Origin: Granulicella sp. 5B5
Lineage (GTDB): Bacteria; Acidobacteriota; Terriglobia; Terriglobales; Acidobacteriaceae
Length of the DNA: 64,000 nt
Assembly: GCF_014083945.1 (NCBI RefSeq)
Contig: NZ_CP046444.1
Coordinates: 1,116,001-1,180,000, forward strand
Direction: 5' to 3'
Shown here: positions 53,796 through 62,560 of the stretch, in pieces
Layout of the letters: each line of letters opens with the position of its first letter
How positions within the stretch are numbered: position 1 is the stretch's first letter
Position numbers and translations under genes: made by a program
Notes under the pieces: model-generated
Database searches by the model: none
What the model saw: the letters and a program-made list of their open reading frames with translations, nothing else
What the model was told of the DNA's origin: nothing

Positions 53796-53822
53796 TGTCA
53801 TTCCCGTAGGGAATCTGCTTCT
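53796..53822 (+). repeat. Dispersed repeat family D, copy 2
   Basis: TGTCATTCCCGTAGGGAATC then TGCTT, as at 15218, between murF stop and mraY. Confidence 0.7.
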
Positions 53823-53837
53823 GTACGTTTCCCGCTG

Positions 53838-55217
53838 CTATAGCTCCAGCGCGGCCAGCGCGCGCTCTAGCTGCACCCCGCGCGAGGCCTTCAGCAGCAC
53901 CACATCGCCCGCCCGCAGGTTCTCTTTCAACCACTCACCCGCGGCCTCAGGGCTCTCCATAAACTCAGCAGCCACTCCATGCGCCCGCGCAGCTTTCACA
54001 ATCTCCATCGCCAATCCACGCACGCCAATCACCACATCGACACCCGCATCCGCCACGGCCTCACCGCACTCCTTATGCAGCCGTACGCCCTCCGCGCCCA
54101 GCTCCAGCATCTCGCCCGCAACCAGCACACGCCGCTTCGCCTCCGTCCGCGCCAGCGCCGCAATCATCGACTTCAGCGCCGTCGGGTTCGAGTTGTACGT
54201 GTCATTCACAATCTCTGCGCCATTCCACTGCAGCACATTCCCGCGCTTCTCCGTCGGCCGCATACTCTCCAGCGCGCCAATCGCCTCCAGTTCACTCACC
54301 TCGCTCCGCATCCCCACCGCCAGCGCTGCAAGTGCGTTCAGAACATTGTGCCGTCCCGGCAAGCGCAGAATCATCCGAAACGATTCGCCGCCCTCGCCCA
54401 GCAGAAACTCCGTCCCATTGAACCCGTGGTCCTCAACATCCGTCGCCCGCACATCGCAGCCTTCACTCGTGCCATAGAACACCGCACGCTCACCCATCCC
54501 CTTGCCAAACGCGCGCACCCGTTCATCATCGCCATTCAGAAACGCAATCCCATCCTCCGGCAACGCGTCAACAAGCTCCTTCTTCGCGCGAGCGATCCCT
54601 TCAATCCCATCGCTGAAGAACTCCGCATGGGCCATCCCCACATTCGACACCACCGCCCAGTCCGGCTCCGCAATCTTCGTCAGCGCCGTAATCTCGCCCG
54701 CATGGTTCATCCCCATCTCCAGCACGGCGACCTCATGCTCCGGCTCCAGCCGCAGCAGCATCAACGGAACGCCAAAGTGGTTATTCAAATTCCCCTCGGT
54801 CTTCAGCACCTTGTACTTCGTGCTCAGCACCTCGGCAATGCACTCCTTCGTCGTCGTCTTCCCGGCCGACCCCGTCACCCCGATCACACGGCCGCCCCAA
54901 GCCCTGCGCACGCGGTTCGCCAGCCTCTGCATCGCACGCAGCACGCACTCTTCTCCATCAGGGACACGTAGCAGCTTCGCCTCATCCATCGTCGACGGAG
55001 CCAGCCAGCGCATGCTCACCACGGCAGCGGCAGCGCCATCCGACAGCGCCGCCTCCACATACTCATGCCCATCCACACGTTCACCTGTCACCGCAAAGAA
55101 CAGCTCACCCGCACCAATCGTCCGCGAATCGATCGAGTACCCCACCGCCTCCGCGCTCGTATCGAACACGCCCTCAGCATGAGTCCAATCCGCAATCTGC
55201 CCCAGCGTCAGCTTCAC
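53838..55217 (-). CDS. murF: UDP-MurNAc-tripeptide--D-Ala-D-Ala ligase MurF
   Basis: Adds D-Ala-D-Ala to complete the pentapeptide. 459 residues: the N-terminal substrate domain includes YSIDSRTIGAGELFFAV. The ATP site is IGVTGSAGKTTTKECIA, then NLNNHFGVPLMLL, EMGMNHAGEI, and NDTYNSNPTALKSMI. Start ATG overlaps the murE stop by four bases (ATGA), so the two are coupled. No ddl is found nearby, so D-Ala-D-Ala must come from an enzyme encoded elsewhere. Confidence 0.95.
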   Translation of the reverse strand: MKLTLGQIADWTHAEGVFDTSAEAVGYSIDSRTIGAGELFFAVTGERVDGHEYVEAALSDGAAAAVVSMRWLAPSTMDEAKLLRVPDGEECVLRAMQRLANRVRRAWGGRVIGVTGSAGKTTTKECIAEVLSTKYKVLKTEGNLNNHFGVPLMLLRLEPEHEVAVLEMGMNHAGEITALTKIAEPDWAVVSNVGMAHAEFFSDGIEGIARAKKELVDALPEDGIAFLNGDDERVRAFGKGMGERAVFYGTSEGCDVRATDVEDHGFNGTEFLLGEGGESFRMILRLPGRHNVLNALAALAVGMRSEVSELEAIGALESMRPTEKRGNVLQWNGAEIVNDTYNSNPTALKSMIAALARTEAKRRVLVAGEMLELGAEGVRLHKECGEAVADAGVDVVIGVRGLAMEIVKAARAHGVAAEFMESPEAAGEWLKENLRAGDVVLLKASRGVQLERALAALEL

Positions 55218-56716
55218 GCATGCACCTCGCTCTTCAACACTCGTGCGGCCTCGGCCACATCATCAAACGGGACGGCACCATCCGCAAAGATCTGCACCTT
55301 CTCATGCCCCTTGCCCGCTAGCAGGACAATATCTCCCGGCCCCGCAGCACGGATCGCCATCTCAATCGCCTTCGCTCGATCAGCCTCCACCACACAAGCC
55401 GTATCGGTCTCGCGAACGCCAGCCAGCACCTCCGCAACAATCGCCATCGGCTCCTCGCTCCGAGGATTATCACTCGTCACCACCACTAGATCACTGCCCT
55501 TCGCCGCAACACGCCCCATCTTCGGCCGCTTCGTCCGGTCGCGATCGCCGCCGCATCCAAACACCGTAATCACACGCCCGCGCTGCTCCTTCACAAGATC
55601 GCGCGCCAGCGCAATCAGGTTCTTCAAAGCATCATCCGTATGCGCATAGTCCACCACCACCGTAAACCCTGCCTCCCGCGACCCCGGCACCACCTCAAAC
55701 CTTCCCGGCACCTGCTTCAAACTCCCGGCGGCTTTCGCAATCTCCTTCATCGTGAGCCCGCGTGCAAAAGCCGCACACGCAGCCGCCATCAGGTTGTACA
55801 CATTCACGCGCCCCGTCAGCGGCGACTCTATCCTTACAGCCCCCTGCGGCGTCCTCCACACAAACCGCGTCAGCCCCGCGCCCAACTCGATCTCCTCAGC
55901 ACGCCAATCGCCTTCATCCACACCATAGGTCATCAACGTCTCACCGCAGAACTCCCGGCACATCGTCTCTTCATACGGATCATCGCAGTTGATCACCGCC
56001 ACCTGCGGCGGCGGCGCACCAGCACCGGCAAACAGCCGAGCCTTCGCCTCCGCATACCGCTCCATCGTCCCGTGATAATCCAGATGGTCCTGCGTCAGGT
56101 TCGTGAACATAGCCACATCCACCGGCAGCCCCCACACGCGCTCCTGGTCCAGCGCATGGCTGCTCATCTCCATCACAGCTTCCGTGCAACCCGCACGTAC
56201 CCCTTCATAAAACAGCGCCAGCACATCGCGGCTCTCCGGAGTCGTATGTTCACTCTCCCGCACCACGCCCGCAACATGCGTCTCAATCGTCCCCAGCAGC
56301 ACGCACTTCCGCCCCACGCTCTGCAGCATCTGCTCCAGCAGAAACGCCGTCGTCGTCTTCCCATTCGTCCCCGTCACCGCACTCAGCTTCAACACCCGCT
56401 CAGGATGTCCAAAGACCTCCGCACTCACCTCAGCCAGCGCGCGCCGCCCGTGCTCTACCAGTGCAACCGCAAGCTCCGGCTGCCGCTCCCGCAGCTCGTC
56501 AAACACCTCACGCGAGTCCGTCACTACCGCCGCGGCCCCCTTCATAATCGCGGCGTCGATATACCGGTTCCCATCCGTAGTCCCACCGCGCATCGCAACA
56601 AACACATCACCACCGCTCACCCGCCGCGAGTCATACTGCACGCCCCGCACATCCACATCGCCGCGCCCCGCGACTTCCACCGTCCGCACCGCCGCAACCG
56701 CTTCGCTCCACTTCAT
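55214..56716 (-). CDS. murE: UDP-MurNAc-dipeptide--meso-diaminopimelate ligase MurE
   Basis: 500 residues. YDSRRVSGGDVFVAM (28-42), ATP site VTGTNGKTTTAF (114-125), EMSSHALDQERV and NLTQDHLDYHG follow. DNPR at 416-419 is the motif that marks meso-diaminopimelate rather than lysine as the third amino acid, which predicts A1-gamma type peptidoglycan for this organism. Overlaps murF by four bases. Confidence 0.96.
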   Translation of the reverse strand: MKWSEAVAAVRTVEVAGRGDVDVRGVQYDSRRVSGGDVFVAMRGGTTDGNRYIDAAIMKGAAAVVTDSREVFDELRERQPELAVALVEHGRRALAEVSAEVFGHPERVLKLSAVTGTNGKTTTAFLLEQMLQSVGRKCVLLGTIETHVAGVVRESEHTTPESRDVLALFYEGVRAGCTEAVMEMSSHALDQERVWGLPVDVAMFTNLTQDHLDYHGTMERYAEAKARLFAGAGAPPPQVAVINCDDPYEETMCREFCGETLMTYGVDEGDWRAEEIELGAGLTRFVWRTPQGAVRIESPLTGRVNVYNLMAAACAAFARGLTMKEIAKAAGSLKQVPGRFEVVPGSREAGFTVVVDYAHTDDALKNLIALARDLVKEQRGRVITVFGCGGDRDRTKRPKMGRVAAKGSDLVVVTSDNPRSEEPMAIVAEVLAGVRETDTACVVEADRAKAIEMAIRAAGPGDIVLLAGKGHEKVQIFADGAVPFDDVAEAARVLKSEVHA

Positions 56717-56751
56717 AGTGACGATCCTAGCCCACCCGCCTCGTACTTTTC

Positions 56752-56785
56752 TCTATCCTCTATCCCCTACCCACTATCCCCTGCC
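56752..56785 (+). repeat. Heptamer array 11 (TCTATCC units)
   Basis: TCTATCC TCTATCC CCTACCC ACTATCC CCTGCC between the PBP stop and murE start. Confidence 0.78.
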
Positions 56786-59122
56786 TTACCGCGTAAACCG
56801 CACCACCACCGCCGTTCCCAGCGGCACCATCGTCCCCGCCACCGGCGCCTGGTCATGCGCGACACCACTCCCCACCGTCTGCACATGCAGCCCTGCGCGC
56901 TCCGAGTTCTCCACCACATCGCGCAGCGCCTGCCCTGTGAAATCAGGCACAGCCACGCGTTTGCCGGCATCCACCAGCACCGCATCCTTGTTCTGCTGCA
57001 CTGCAGGACGCACCTCCGGCGGCTGGACCTTTGGCGCACCCTCGCCCGCATCCGGCATCACCGACGTCGTATCGCCGTTCGCATGGAACGCAGTCAGCAC
57101 CTTGTCGGGCAGCGTCCACCATCCATGCTGAGGAGCTGGCGCATTCTCCTTCGCCAGTTCCTTCGCCGCATCCATCTGCGCATTCTCCGCCATCGCCGCT
57201 GCATTCGCAGGCTGACGCAGAGGATCATCCGGCGGCAAACTGTTCACCGCATCGAACATCGCAGTCAGGTCCCCCACCTGCTCATCGGGAACATCGTCCG
57301 CATCCGTCGTCTTCTCCGCCAGCATCATTTGCTGCTGCGTCTTCAGCGGCTGGTCATGCGGAACCCCCAGGTACTCCAGCACCTCCTGCGCCACCTCGCG
57401 AAACACCGGCGCGCTCACCGTCGTGCCATACAAACTTCCCACCGTCGGCGTATCGATCACCACCGCCACCGAGATCGCCGGATGGTTCACCGGCGCAAAC
57501 CCCGCAAAGCTCGCCACCAGCTTCGTGTGCGAGTACGAGTGCGTCTCCCGGTCGAACTTCTGCGCCGTACCCGTCTTGCCCGCCGAGCTATAGCCATTCA
57601 GCTGCGCCGGCGTGCCCGTGCCCTCCTGCACAATCCCCTGCATCATCATCCGCATCTTCGCAGAGCTCCGCTCGCTGATCACGCGATGCGCGCCCTCCGG
57701 CAGTTGCATCGGCAGGCTCGTCTCCGGATGAAACGCCACTGGCTTCAGCTTCGGATCGCCCTTCTGCTCATCCGTCTCCTGCATCAGCACATGCGGCGGC
57801 AGGTACATCCCACCGTTCGCAATCGTCGACACCATCGTCACCAGTTGCACCGGCGTCACACCCACCTCCTGCCCAATCGCCAGCGACCCAATGCTCGTCG
57901 CACTCCACCGTCTCGGCGGCCGCAGCAGACCGCGCGTCTCGCTCGGCAGCTCAATCCCCGTGCGCTGACCAAACCCATACGCCCTCATGTAGTCGTAAAA
58001 CTTCTGCGGCCCCAGCTTCAGCGCCAGCTTCACCGCCGCCACGTCGCTCGACTTCTCCAGCGCGCGCTCCACCGTCACCTTGCCCATCCCCATGTCCGAT
58101 TTGTCGTCATGGATAATGCGCCCATACAAATTAATGCTCCCGCCCTGGCAGTCGACAATGTCAGTCGGCTCCACACCCGCCGCATCCACCGCAGCCGAGT
58201 ACGTCACCAGCTTGAACGTCGATCCCGGCTCATACACATCGCTCACCGCGCGGTTCGTCAGCAACTCCGCATCCATGTGGTGACGATCATTCGGATTGAA
58301 CCGAGGGCTCACCGCCAGCGCCAGGATTTGCCCCGTATTCGGGTCCTGCACCACGATCGTGCCGTGCAGCGCCTTTACCTTCGCCATCTGCGCATCCAGC
58401 GCGCGCTCCGCCATGTACTGTATGTTCGAGTCGATCGTCAGCACCAGGTTCTCGCCCGGCTGCGGGTCGCGCTCCTCAGATCCCATCACATGCCGCTTGG
58501 CATCGATCGCCGTCAGCACATGCCCCGGCTGTCCATGCAGCACCGAATCGAACTTCAGCTCCATCCCGCCGAGCCCGTCATCGTCAGTGCCCACATACCC
58601 CAGCATCTGCGCCGCCTCTTCTCCATTCGGATAAAAGCGTTTGAACTCCTTCTGAAAGTAGATTCCCTTCAGGTTCAACTCGCGCACGCGGCTTGCCGTG
58701 TCGGCATCCACCTTGCGCGCCACCCACGCAAAGTTCCGCTGCGCATCCAGCCGCGCTTCAATCTGTGGCTCGCTCGTGAACCGGTCCTTCGGGTCCACAT
58801 GCACAATCTTCGCCAGAATCTGCGCATCGCTCGCCTTGTTGTCGCCCAGCTCGCTCGGCACCGCATAGATGCTGTCCACCAGCACCGTCATCGCCAGTTC
58901 GCGCAGGTTGCGGTCGTACAGCACACCGCGCCTCGGGGCCACCTCAAACGTTCGCTGCTGCTGCCTCTGCGCGCGCTCTAAAAACTCCGAGTGCCGCACC
59001 ACCTGCAGCCACATCAGCCTCGACCCAATCGCCACCGTCCACACGCAAAAGAAAAACGCCACCCAGACAAAGCGCACTCGGCGGATCGGTGCGGTCAGTG
59101 TCTTGCGCGGCGGTTTCTTCAT
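56786..59122 (-). CDS. ftsI: FtsI-type class B penicillin-binding protein with PASTA domain
   Basis: Septal DD-transpeptidase of 778 residues. Membrane anchor at about 16-36; dimerisation domain with APRRGVLYDRNLRELA (62-77). Catalytic motifs: S301-T-F-K304, SSD at 358-360 (the S-x-N position carries D) and K516-T-G-T. After an Ala/Asp/Glu-rich linker, the last about 65 residues form one PASTA domain (VPDFTGQALRDVVENSE, AGLHVQTVGSGVAHDQ), which senses peptidoglycan. PASTA-bearing FtsI is more usual in Gram-positives (SpoVD/Pbp2x) but also occurs in Acidobacteriota. Confidence 0.93.
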   Translation of the reverse strand: MKKPPRKTLTAPIRRVRFVWVAFFFCVWTVAIGSRLMWLQVVRHSEFLERAQRQQQRTFEVAPRRGVLYDRNLRELAMTVLVDSIYAVPSELGDNKASDAQILAKIVHVDPKDRFTSEPQIEARLDAQRNFAWVARKVDADTASRVRELNLKGIYFQKEFKRFYPNGEEAAQMLGYVGTDDDGLGGMELKFDSVLHGQPGHVLTAIDAKRHVMGSEERDPQPGENLVLTIDSNIQYMAERALDAQMAKVKALHGTIVVQDPNTGQILALAVSPRFNPNDRHHMDAELLTNRAVSDVYEPGSTFKLVTYSAAVDAAGVEPTDIVDCQGGSINLYGRIIHDDKSDMGMGKVTVERALEKSSDVAAVKLALKLGPQKFYDYMRAYGFGQRTGIELPSETRGLLRPPRRWSATSIGSLAIGQEVGVTPVQLVTMVSTIANGGMYLPPHVLMQETDEQKGDPKLKPVAFHPETSLPMQLPEGAHRVISERSSAKMRMMMQGIVQEGTGTPAQLNGYSSAGKTGTAQKFDRETHSYSHTKLVASFAGFAPVNHPAISVAVVIDTPTVGSLYGTTVSAPVFREVAQEVLEYLGVPHDQPLKTQQQMMLAEKTTDADDVPDEQVGDLTAMFDAVNSLPPDDPLRQPANAAAMAENAQMDAAKELAKENAPAPQHGWWTLPDKVLTAFHANGDTTSVMPDAGEGAPKVQPPEVRPAVQQNKDAVLVDAGKRVAVPDFTGQALRDVVENSERAGLHVQTVGSGVAHDQAPVAGTMVPLGTAVVVRFTR

Positions 59123-59168
59123 CTTGAACTTCCTATAGGCTCGTCATCTCGCGGAATGCCCCACCGAT

Positions 59169-59228
59169 TTGTCATCTCGACCGGAGCCAAACAGTTTCAT
59201 CGTTTGGCGTAGTGGAGAGACCTGCAGC
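59169..59228 (+). repeat. Dispersed repeat family A, copy 3
   Basis: GTCATCTCGACCGGAG arm, hairpin GCCAAAC / GTTTGGC, and GTAGTGGAGAGACCTGCAG arm, between the PBP and ftsL genes. Confidence 0.82.
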
Positions 59229-59249
59229 GATGCGGCTGCCGCTTTCAAC

Positions 59250-59777
59250 TTATCTCCCCATCGCCGGCACGTGCGCCTGCGCCAGCACCGATCCATCCTG
59301 CCGCGCATCTTCACGTACCACCTGTCCGGGCATCGGCTGCTGCATGCCCAGCTGCCGAGCCAGCGCATCAATCCGTCCCGGATCGCTCAACTCGGCCTCG
59401 CTCAGCTGCAGCTGGCGGTTGTCTTCGCGAAGCAGTTGCACCTGGTGCTTCTGCGCCTCTACGTTGTAGCCCACCTCGATCGCCGAAAAGTGCTGCCACA
59501 CGTACACCATCGTCAGCATGAAGAACAGGCCCATCACCACCGTGAAACGGCGCATCTCGCGCTGCCTCGCCGGGTCGTCCTCTTTCTTCAGCCGCGTGTT
59601 ATCGATGTACTTCGCAAAGAACATCTCCGGCGTCGGCCCACGGCGATACGCACGCTGCTGTTCCAGCAGTTCGCGGTTCTTCTCGGCCACGCTCTGCGCG
59701 CGCCGCACCGCACTCGCCGGACGCACGGCAACGCGGCCCTGCATCTCCATCTCATGTCCGATCACCATCGTCGCCAT
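59250..59777 (-). CDS. ftsL: FtsL-like cell division protein
   Basis: 175 residues: a charged cytoplasmic N-terminus, one membrane helix (FTVVMGLFFMLTMVYVWQHF, about 79-98) and a periplasmic coiled coil (VEAQKHQVQLLREDNRQLQ) ending in LSDPGRIDALARQLGM, the segment conserved in FtsL/FtsB-like proteins. Position between rsmH and ftsI is diagnostic. The N-terminal cytoplasmic part (about 78 residues) is longer than in Escherichia coli. Confidence 0.86.
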   Translation of the reverse strand: MATMVIGHEMEMQGRVAVRPASAVRRAQSVAEKNRELLEQQRAYRRGPTPEMFFAKYIDNTRLKKEDDPARQREMRRFTVVMGLFFMLTMVYVWQHFSAIEVGYNVEAQKHQVQLLREDNRQLQLSEAELSDPGRIDALARQLGMQQPMPGQVVREDARQDGSVLAQAHVPAMGR

Positions 59778-59820
59778 AGCCGTATCTCCAAATCCTTCGT
59801 CTTACTTTGCGAAACTTTGC

Positions 59821-60756
59821 TTACTTCACGTACTTTGCGTGAACGTTTTTCTTGTCCCGGCCTGTGGTCTTCTCCGCCGCCCGCAACTTCGCGCTTCTTG
59901 ACCGTGGGTTCCTCAGCGACTCTTGCTCGCTCGCCACCACCGGCTTCTTCGTCAACACCTCGAGGCTCCCGTCCTTCGCCGCCTCTTTAAACTTGTCCTT
60001 CACCAGCCGGTCTTCCAGCGAGTGGAAGCTGATCAATACCACTCGACCTTCCGGCTTCAACAGAGACCCCGCGCTCTTCAGCAGCGATTGAATCTCGCCC
60101 AGCTCATCATTCACTCGAATACGCAGCGCCTGGAAAGTCCTCGTCGCCGGATGGATCTTCTCGCCTTTGATTGGCGGGGCACAGCCGGCAACGATGCGAG
60201 CAAGCTCTGCTGTCGTCGTTACCGGCCGCGCCCGCACAATTGCTCTGGCGATTCTCCGCGACCTCCTTTCCTCTCCGTATTCGTAAATCAGGTTTGCGAG
60301 CTCTTCTTCGTCCGCCTGATTTACCACTTGTTCGGCCGTCAACTCGCTGCGCGGATCCATCCGCATGTCCAGCGGTCCATCCGACCGGAAACTGAATCCT
60401 CTGTGCGCCTCATCCAGCTGCATGCTGCTCACGCCAAAGTCCGCAAGTAACCCATCCAGCGTACCGGGCTCAATCACCTCGGCAATCTCCGAGAACGGCC
60501 GTGGCACAAACTCAACCACCGGCATCTCGCTGCCAATCTCTTCGGCCAGCGCTGCGAGCCTCGCCTTCGCTCTCGCCATCGCCTGCTCATCGCGGTCGAA
60601 CGCGATCAGCTTGCCCTCAGGCCCCAGCCTCTTCGCAATGGCAGAAGAGTGGCCCGCGAATCCGAGCGTCGCATCACAAACCACGCCGCCCCGGCGCACA
60701 TTCAAATACGTCAAGCTTTCTTCTAAAAGAACCGGTACATGTTGCGGTTCAGCCAT
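59821..60756 (-). CDS. rsmH: 16S rRNA (cytosine1402-N4)-methyltransferase RsmH
   Basis: SAM-dependent rRNA methylase. Start ATG 60756 (MAEPQHVPVLLEESL) is preceded by a GAGGCGG; ATG 60780 is less likely. Motifs: VCDATLGFAGHSSAIAKRL, LIAFDRDEQAMARA, LADFGVSSMQLDEAHRGFSF, RMDPRSELTAEQVVN, TFQALRIRVNDELGEI and VLISFHSLEDRLVK. 311 residues. The last residues (NVHAKYVK) are encoded by a short palindrome TTCACG/CGTGAA that recurs near 1880. Confidence 0.95.
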   Translation of the reverse strand: MAEPQHVPVLLEESLTYLNVRRGGVVCDATLGFAGHSSAIAKRLGPEGKLIAFDRDEQAMARAKARLAALAEEIGSEMPVVEFVPRPFSEIAEVIEPGTLDGLLADFGVSSMQLDEAHRGFSFRSDGPLDMRMDPRSELTAEQVVNQADEEELANLIYEYGEERRSRRIARAIVRARPVTTTAELARIVAGCAPPIKGEKIHPATRTFQALRIRVNDELGEIQSLLKSAGSLLKPEGRVVLISFHSLEDRLVKDKFKEAAKDGSLEVLTKKPVVASEQESLRNPRSRSAKLRAAEKTTGRDKKNVHAKYVK

Positions 60757-60830
60757 CTCTTGCCGCCTCATGCGCTCCACTCAGGAGCTGAATCTTTCGG
60801 GCCCGTACCACACATCCAGCAACTGGTTAC

Positions 60831-61268
60831 CTACACACCCGGAATCGCCAGTGCCGCAAAGTCATCGCCCGTCAGCGGAGCAGCCTTCAACCGCGCAACC
60901 TGCTGCTCGTCGTTCACTGCAGACAACCTCGTCTGCAAACCCATCACCGCCAGGTCGCCTGCCAGCCCTGCTTTGTCCCGCAGGTTCTGTGGCAGTAACA
61001 ACCGGCCCTGGCCATCCATCTCCACCACCTGGCCGTAGTAGTTCGTCACTTCAAGGAACTTCGCCTTCTGCGGGCTCGACGTCCGGGTAGCCATCTCGGC
61101 CTCGATCTTCTCCCACTCCTGCATCGGAAAAATCTCTGCCCGCTCACCGTCGAAGCTCGTGATAAAAAACGTCGCTCCATACTTCTCGTCCAGCAGGCGC
61201 TTGAACTCGGCGGGGACTTTTAATCTCCCCTTCTCATCAACCCGAGCAATGTGGCTCCCGCGAAACAC
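60831..61268 (-). CDS. mraZ: Transcriptional regulator MraZ
   Basis: Represses and tunes the dcw cluster. Start is GTG 61268 (FRGSHIARVDEKGRLKVP), with GGAGG eight bases upstream; codons further upstream do not match the family. The 145 residues contain two AbrB-like swapped hairpins, with RVDEKGRLKVPAEFKR in the first half and EMDGQGRLLLPQNLRDKA in the second, each holding the D-x-x-G-R-x-x-x-P motif. First gene of the dcw cluster. Confidence 0.95.
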   Translation of the reverse strand: MFRGSHIARVDEKGRLKVPAEFKRLLDEKYGATFFITSFDGERAEIFPMQEWEKIEAEMATRTSSPQKAKFLEVTNYYGQVVEMDGQGRLLLPQNLRDKAGLAGDLAVMGLQTRLSAVNDEQQVARLKAAPLTGDDFAALAIPGV

Positions 61269-61359
61269 CTTAAAAACCTCCGAGGGTACCTGGCCGGGGA
61301 CTCGCTTTTCTGTCCTGGCTGCCGTACCATCACTACAGCTTGGGGGATTTGGGTCCGTC

Positions 61360-61396
61360 GACCCACAATCAACCACTTTCTCCCACAAGCTCCCAC
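61360..61396 (-). promoter_or_regulatory. MraZ operator: four GTGG repeats at 10-bp spacing
   Basis: On the minus strand GTGGGAGCTT GTGGGAGAAA GTGGTTGATT GTGGGTC: four boxes starting exactly 10 bases apart, the geometry of known MraZ-binding sites. They end about 92 bases upstream of the mraZ start. A GCCGGGA-TCG-TCCCGGC palindrome (61405-61421) lies just upstream. The exact -10 and -35 boxes are not obvious. Confidence 0.82.
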
Positions 61397-61421
61397 CCAG
61401 AATCGCCGGGATCGTCCCGGC

Positions 61422-61676
61422 TTGCAAGCGAAAACTTCACCGCTTAGCACCCTTTTTCCACTGAGAATGTGGAAAATCCAACCTGTAGATAGTATGGGCG
61501 AGAACACCACCATATCTAGTGTTGCCGCCTGTGAGTCGTCCCTATCTGCTCAATTGCCAGCCGCTCCAGCTTCTGATAAGCGATGAAAAAGCGAAAGTGG
61601 CAGGCGAAATCACAAATAGCGTCGATCACATCCCTCACCCTCTAACTACCCACGATGGACGGCACACCCCGCAAAC
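61422..61676. other. Intergenic region upstream of the dcw cluster
   Basis: AT-richer than surrounding DNA. It contains TTTTTCCACT-GAGAA-TGTGGAAAA, an imperfect inverted repeat (about 61450-61475), and no gene that I can support. Additional dcw promoter elements are plausible here. Confidence 0.45.
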
Positions 61677-61748
61677 CGGTACCCCGGCGCTTCAGCGTCG
61701 GGTCTCACAGCTCATGAGAAAACGCGGGCTTTAGCCCCTGAGGTTTGC
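61677..61748 (+). repeat. Twin-hairpin element R8
   Basis: CCCGGCGC-TTCA-GCGTCGGG (61683-61702) and GGGCT-TT-AGCCC (61726-61738). It overlaps and supplies the stop codon of the DUF2127 gene. Confidence 0.88.
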
Positions 61749-62276
61749 TTGTCCTGCCACATTTACTTGCCCCTCGAACTCCCGCTTCCGCTTCAGCACC
61801 CACAGCAGATACAGCAGCACCACCACATTCACCGCCATCACTCCCACCTTCAGCCACGACGCCCGCTTCACCAGCTCAAAGGCCTCCCACGGCAGCCCCA
61901 GCACCGTCAGCGTCACGGTAAAGTACTCCGCCCACACCCGCCGCATCATCAGCCCTATGCCCTCAATCAGGCACAGCGCCGAGTACAAAAACGCAAACAG
62001 ACTCGCCTGCCTCAACTGGTGATGATCGATCAAATCGGCCTTGTCCATCAGGAACGACGCCACATGGCTCTCCGGCCCCAGCCGCAGCGCCTCCGTCAGC
62101 CGCAGCACCTCGTCACCCAGGTTCTTGTGGATCAGGTGCAGCGCGCCCACGCCCACGGCAGCAAAAAACACAAACTTCGTCAGCTTGAACAGTCCCACCA
62201 ACAGAAGCCCCTGCGCATGGTCCTCGCGGCTACCCAGCCGCGCGAGTTCATCTTTCACCGTCATCTCGCAACCCAT
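61731..62276 (-). CDS. DUF2127-family membrane protein
   Basis: About 181 residues from ATG 62276 (MGCEMTVKDELARLG); ATG 62264 is also possible. Four membrane helices, the first around GLLLVGLFKLTKFVFFAAVG, then LFAFLYSALCLIEGIGLMM, FTVTLTVLGLPWEAFELV and VGVMAVNVVVLLYLLWVL. The W-E-x-F-E-L block and the arrangement match DUF2127, of unknown function. The stop codon and last five residues (GQANLRG) are read from repeat R8, so the native C-terminus may have been replaced. Confidence 0.78.
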   Translation of the reverse strand: MGCEMTVKDELARLGSREDHAQGLLLVGLFKLTKFVFFAAVGVGALHLIHKNLGDEVLRLTEALRLGPESHVASFLMDKADLIDHHQLRQASLFAFLYSALCLIEGIGLMMRRVWAEYFTVTLTVLGLPWEAFELVKRASWLKVGVMAVNVVVLLYLLWVLKRKREFEGQVNVAGQANLRG

Positions 62277-62527
62277 CTCCGCCGGCAATATATGTGGATA
62301 GCTCAAGTCCCTCAATCCCCTGCAACCGATTCAAGAGACCTCTCTCCGCTTTGTCAACGTTACCAGCGCCTGCAGGTTCCCAACGTACTACCTCACCCCA
62401 TCGTCAGGTCTTCCATAAGACGCCAACCCCTCACAGAACGTTATTCCCCACCCTCAACCTCATTCCAGCACCAGCTTCACCATCGCAAAAACAAGAGGAC
62501 GACCCTTCACGTGGCCGCCGCTTCTTC

Positions 62528-62560
62528 TACTCCCTATTCCCTACTCCCTATTCCCTGCAC
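62528..62560 (+). repeat. Heptamer array 12
   Basis: TACTCCC TATTCCC TACTCCC TATTCCC TGCAC, ending at the dxs stop codon. The rest of 62277-62527 shows no gene. Confidence 0.9.

Noticed and set aside
55640-58981. Plus-strand open frame of 1113 codons opposite murE and the FtsI-type PBP
   Set aside because: Arg/His-rich composition with no domain, exactly antiparallel to two well-supported genes; an artefact of high GC with C-rich third positions.
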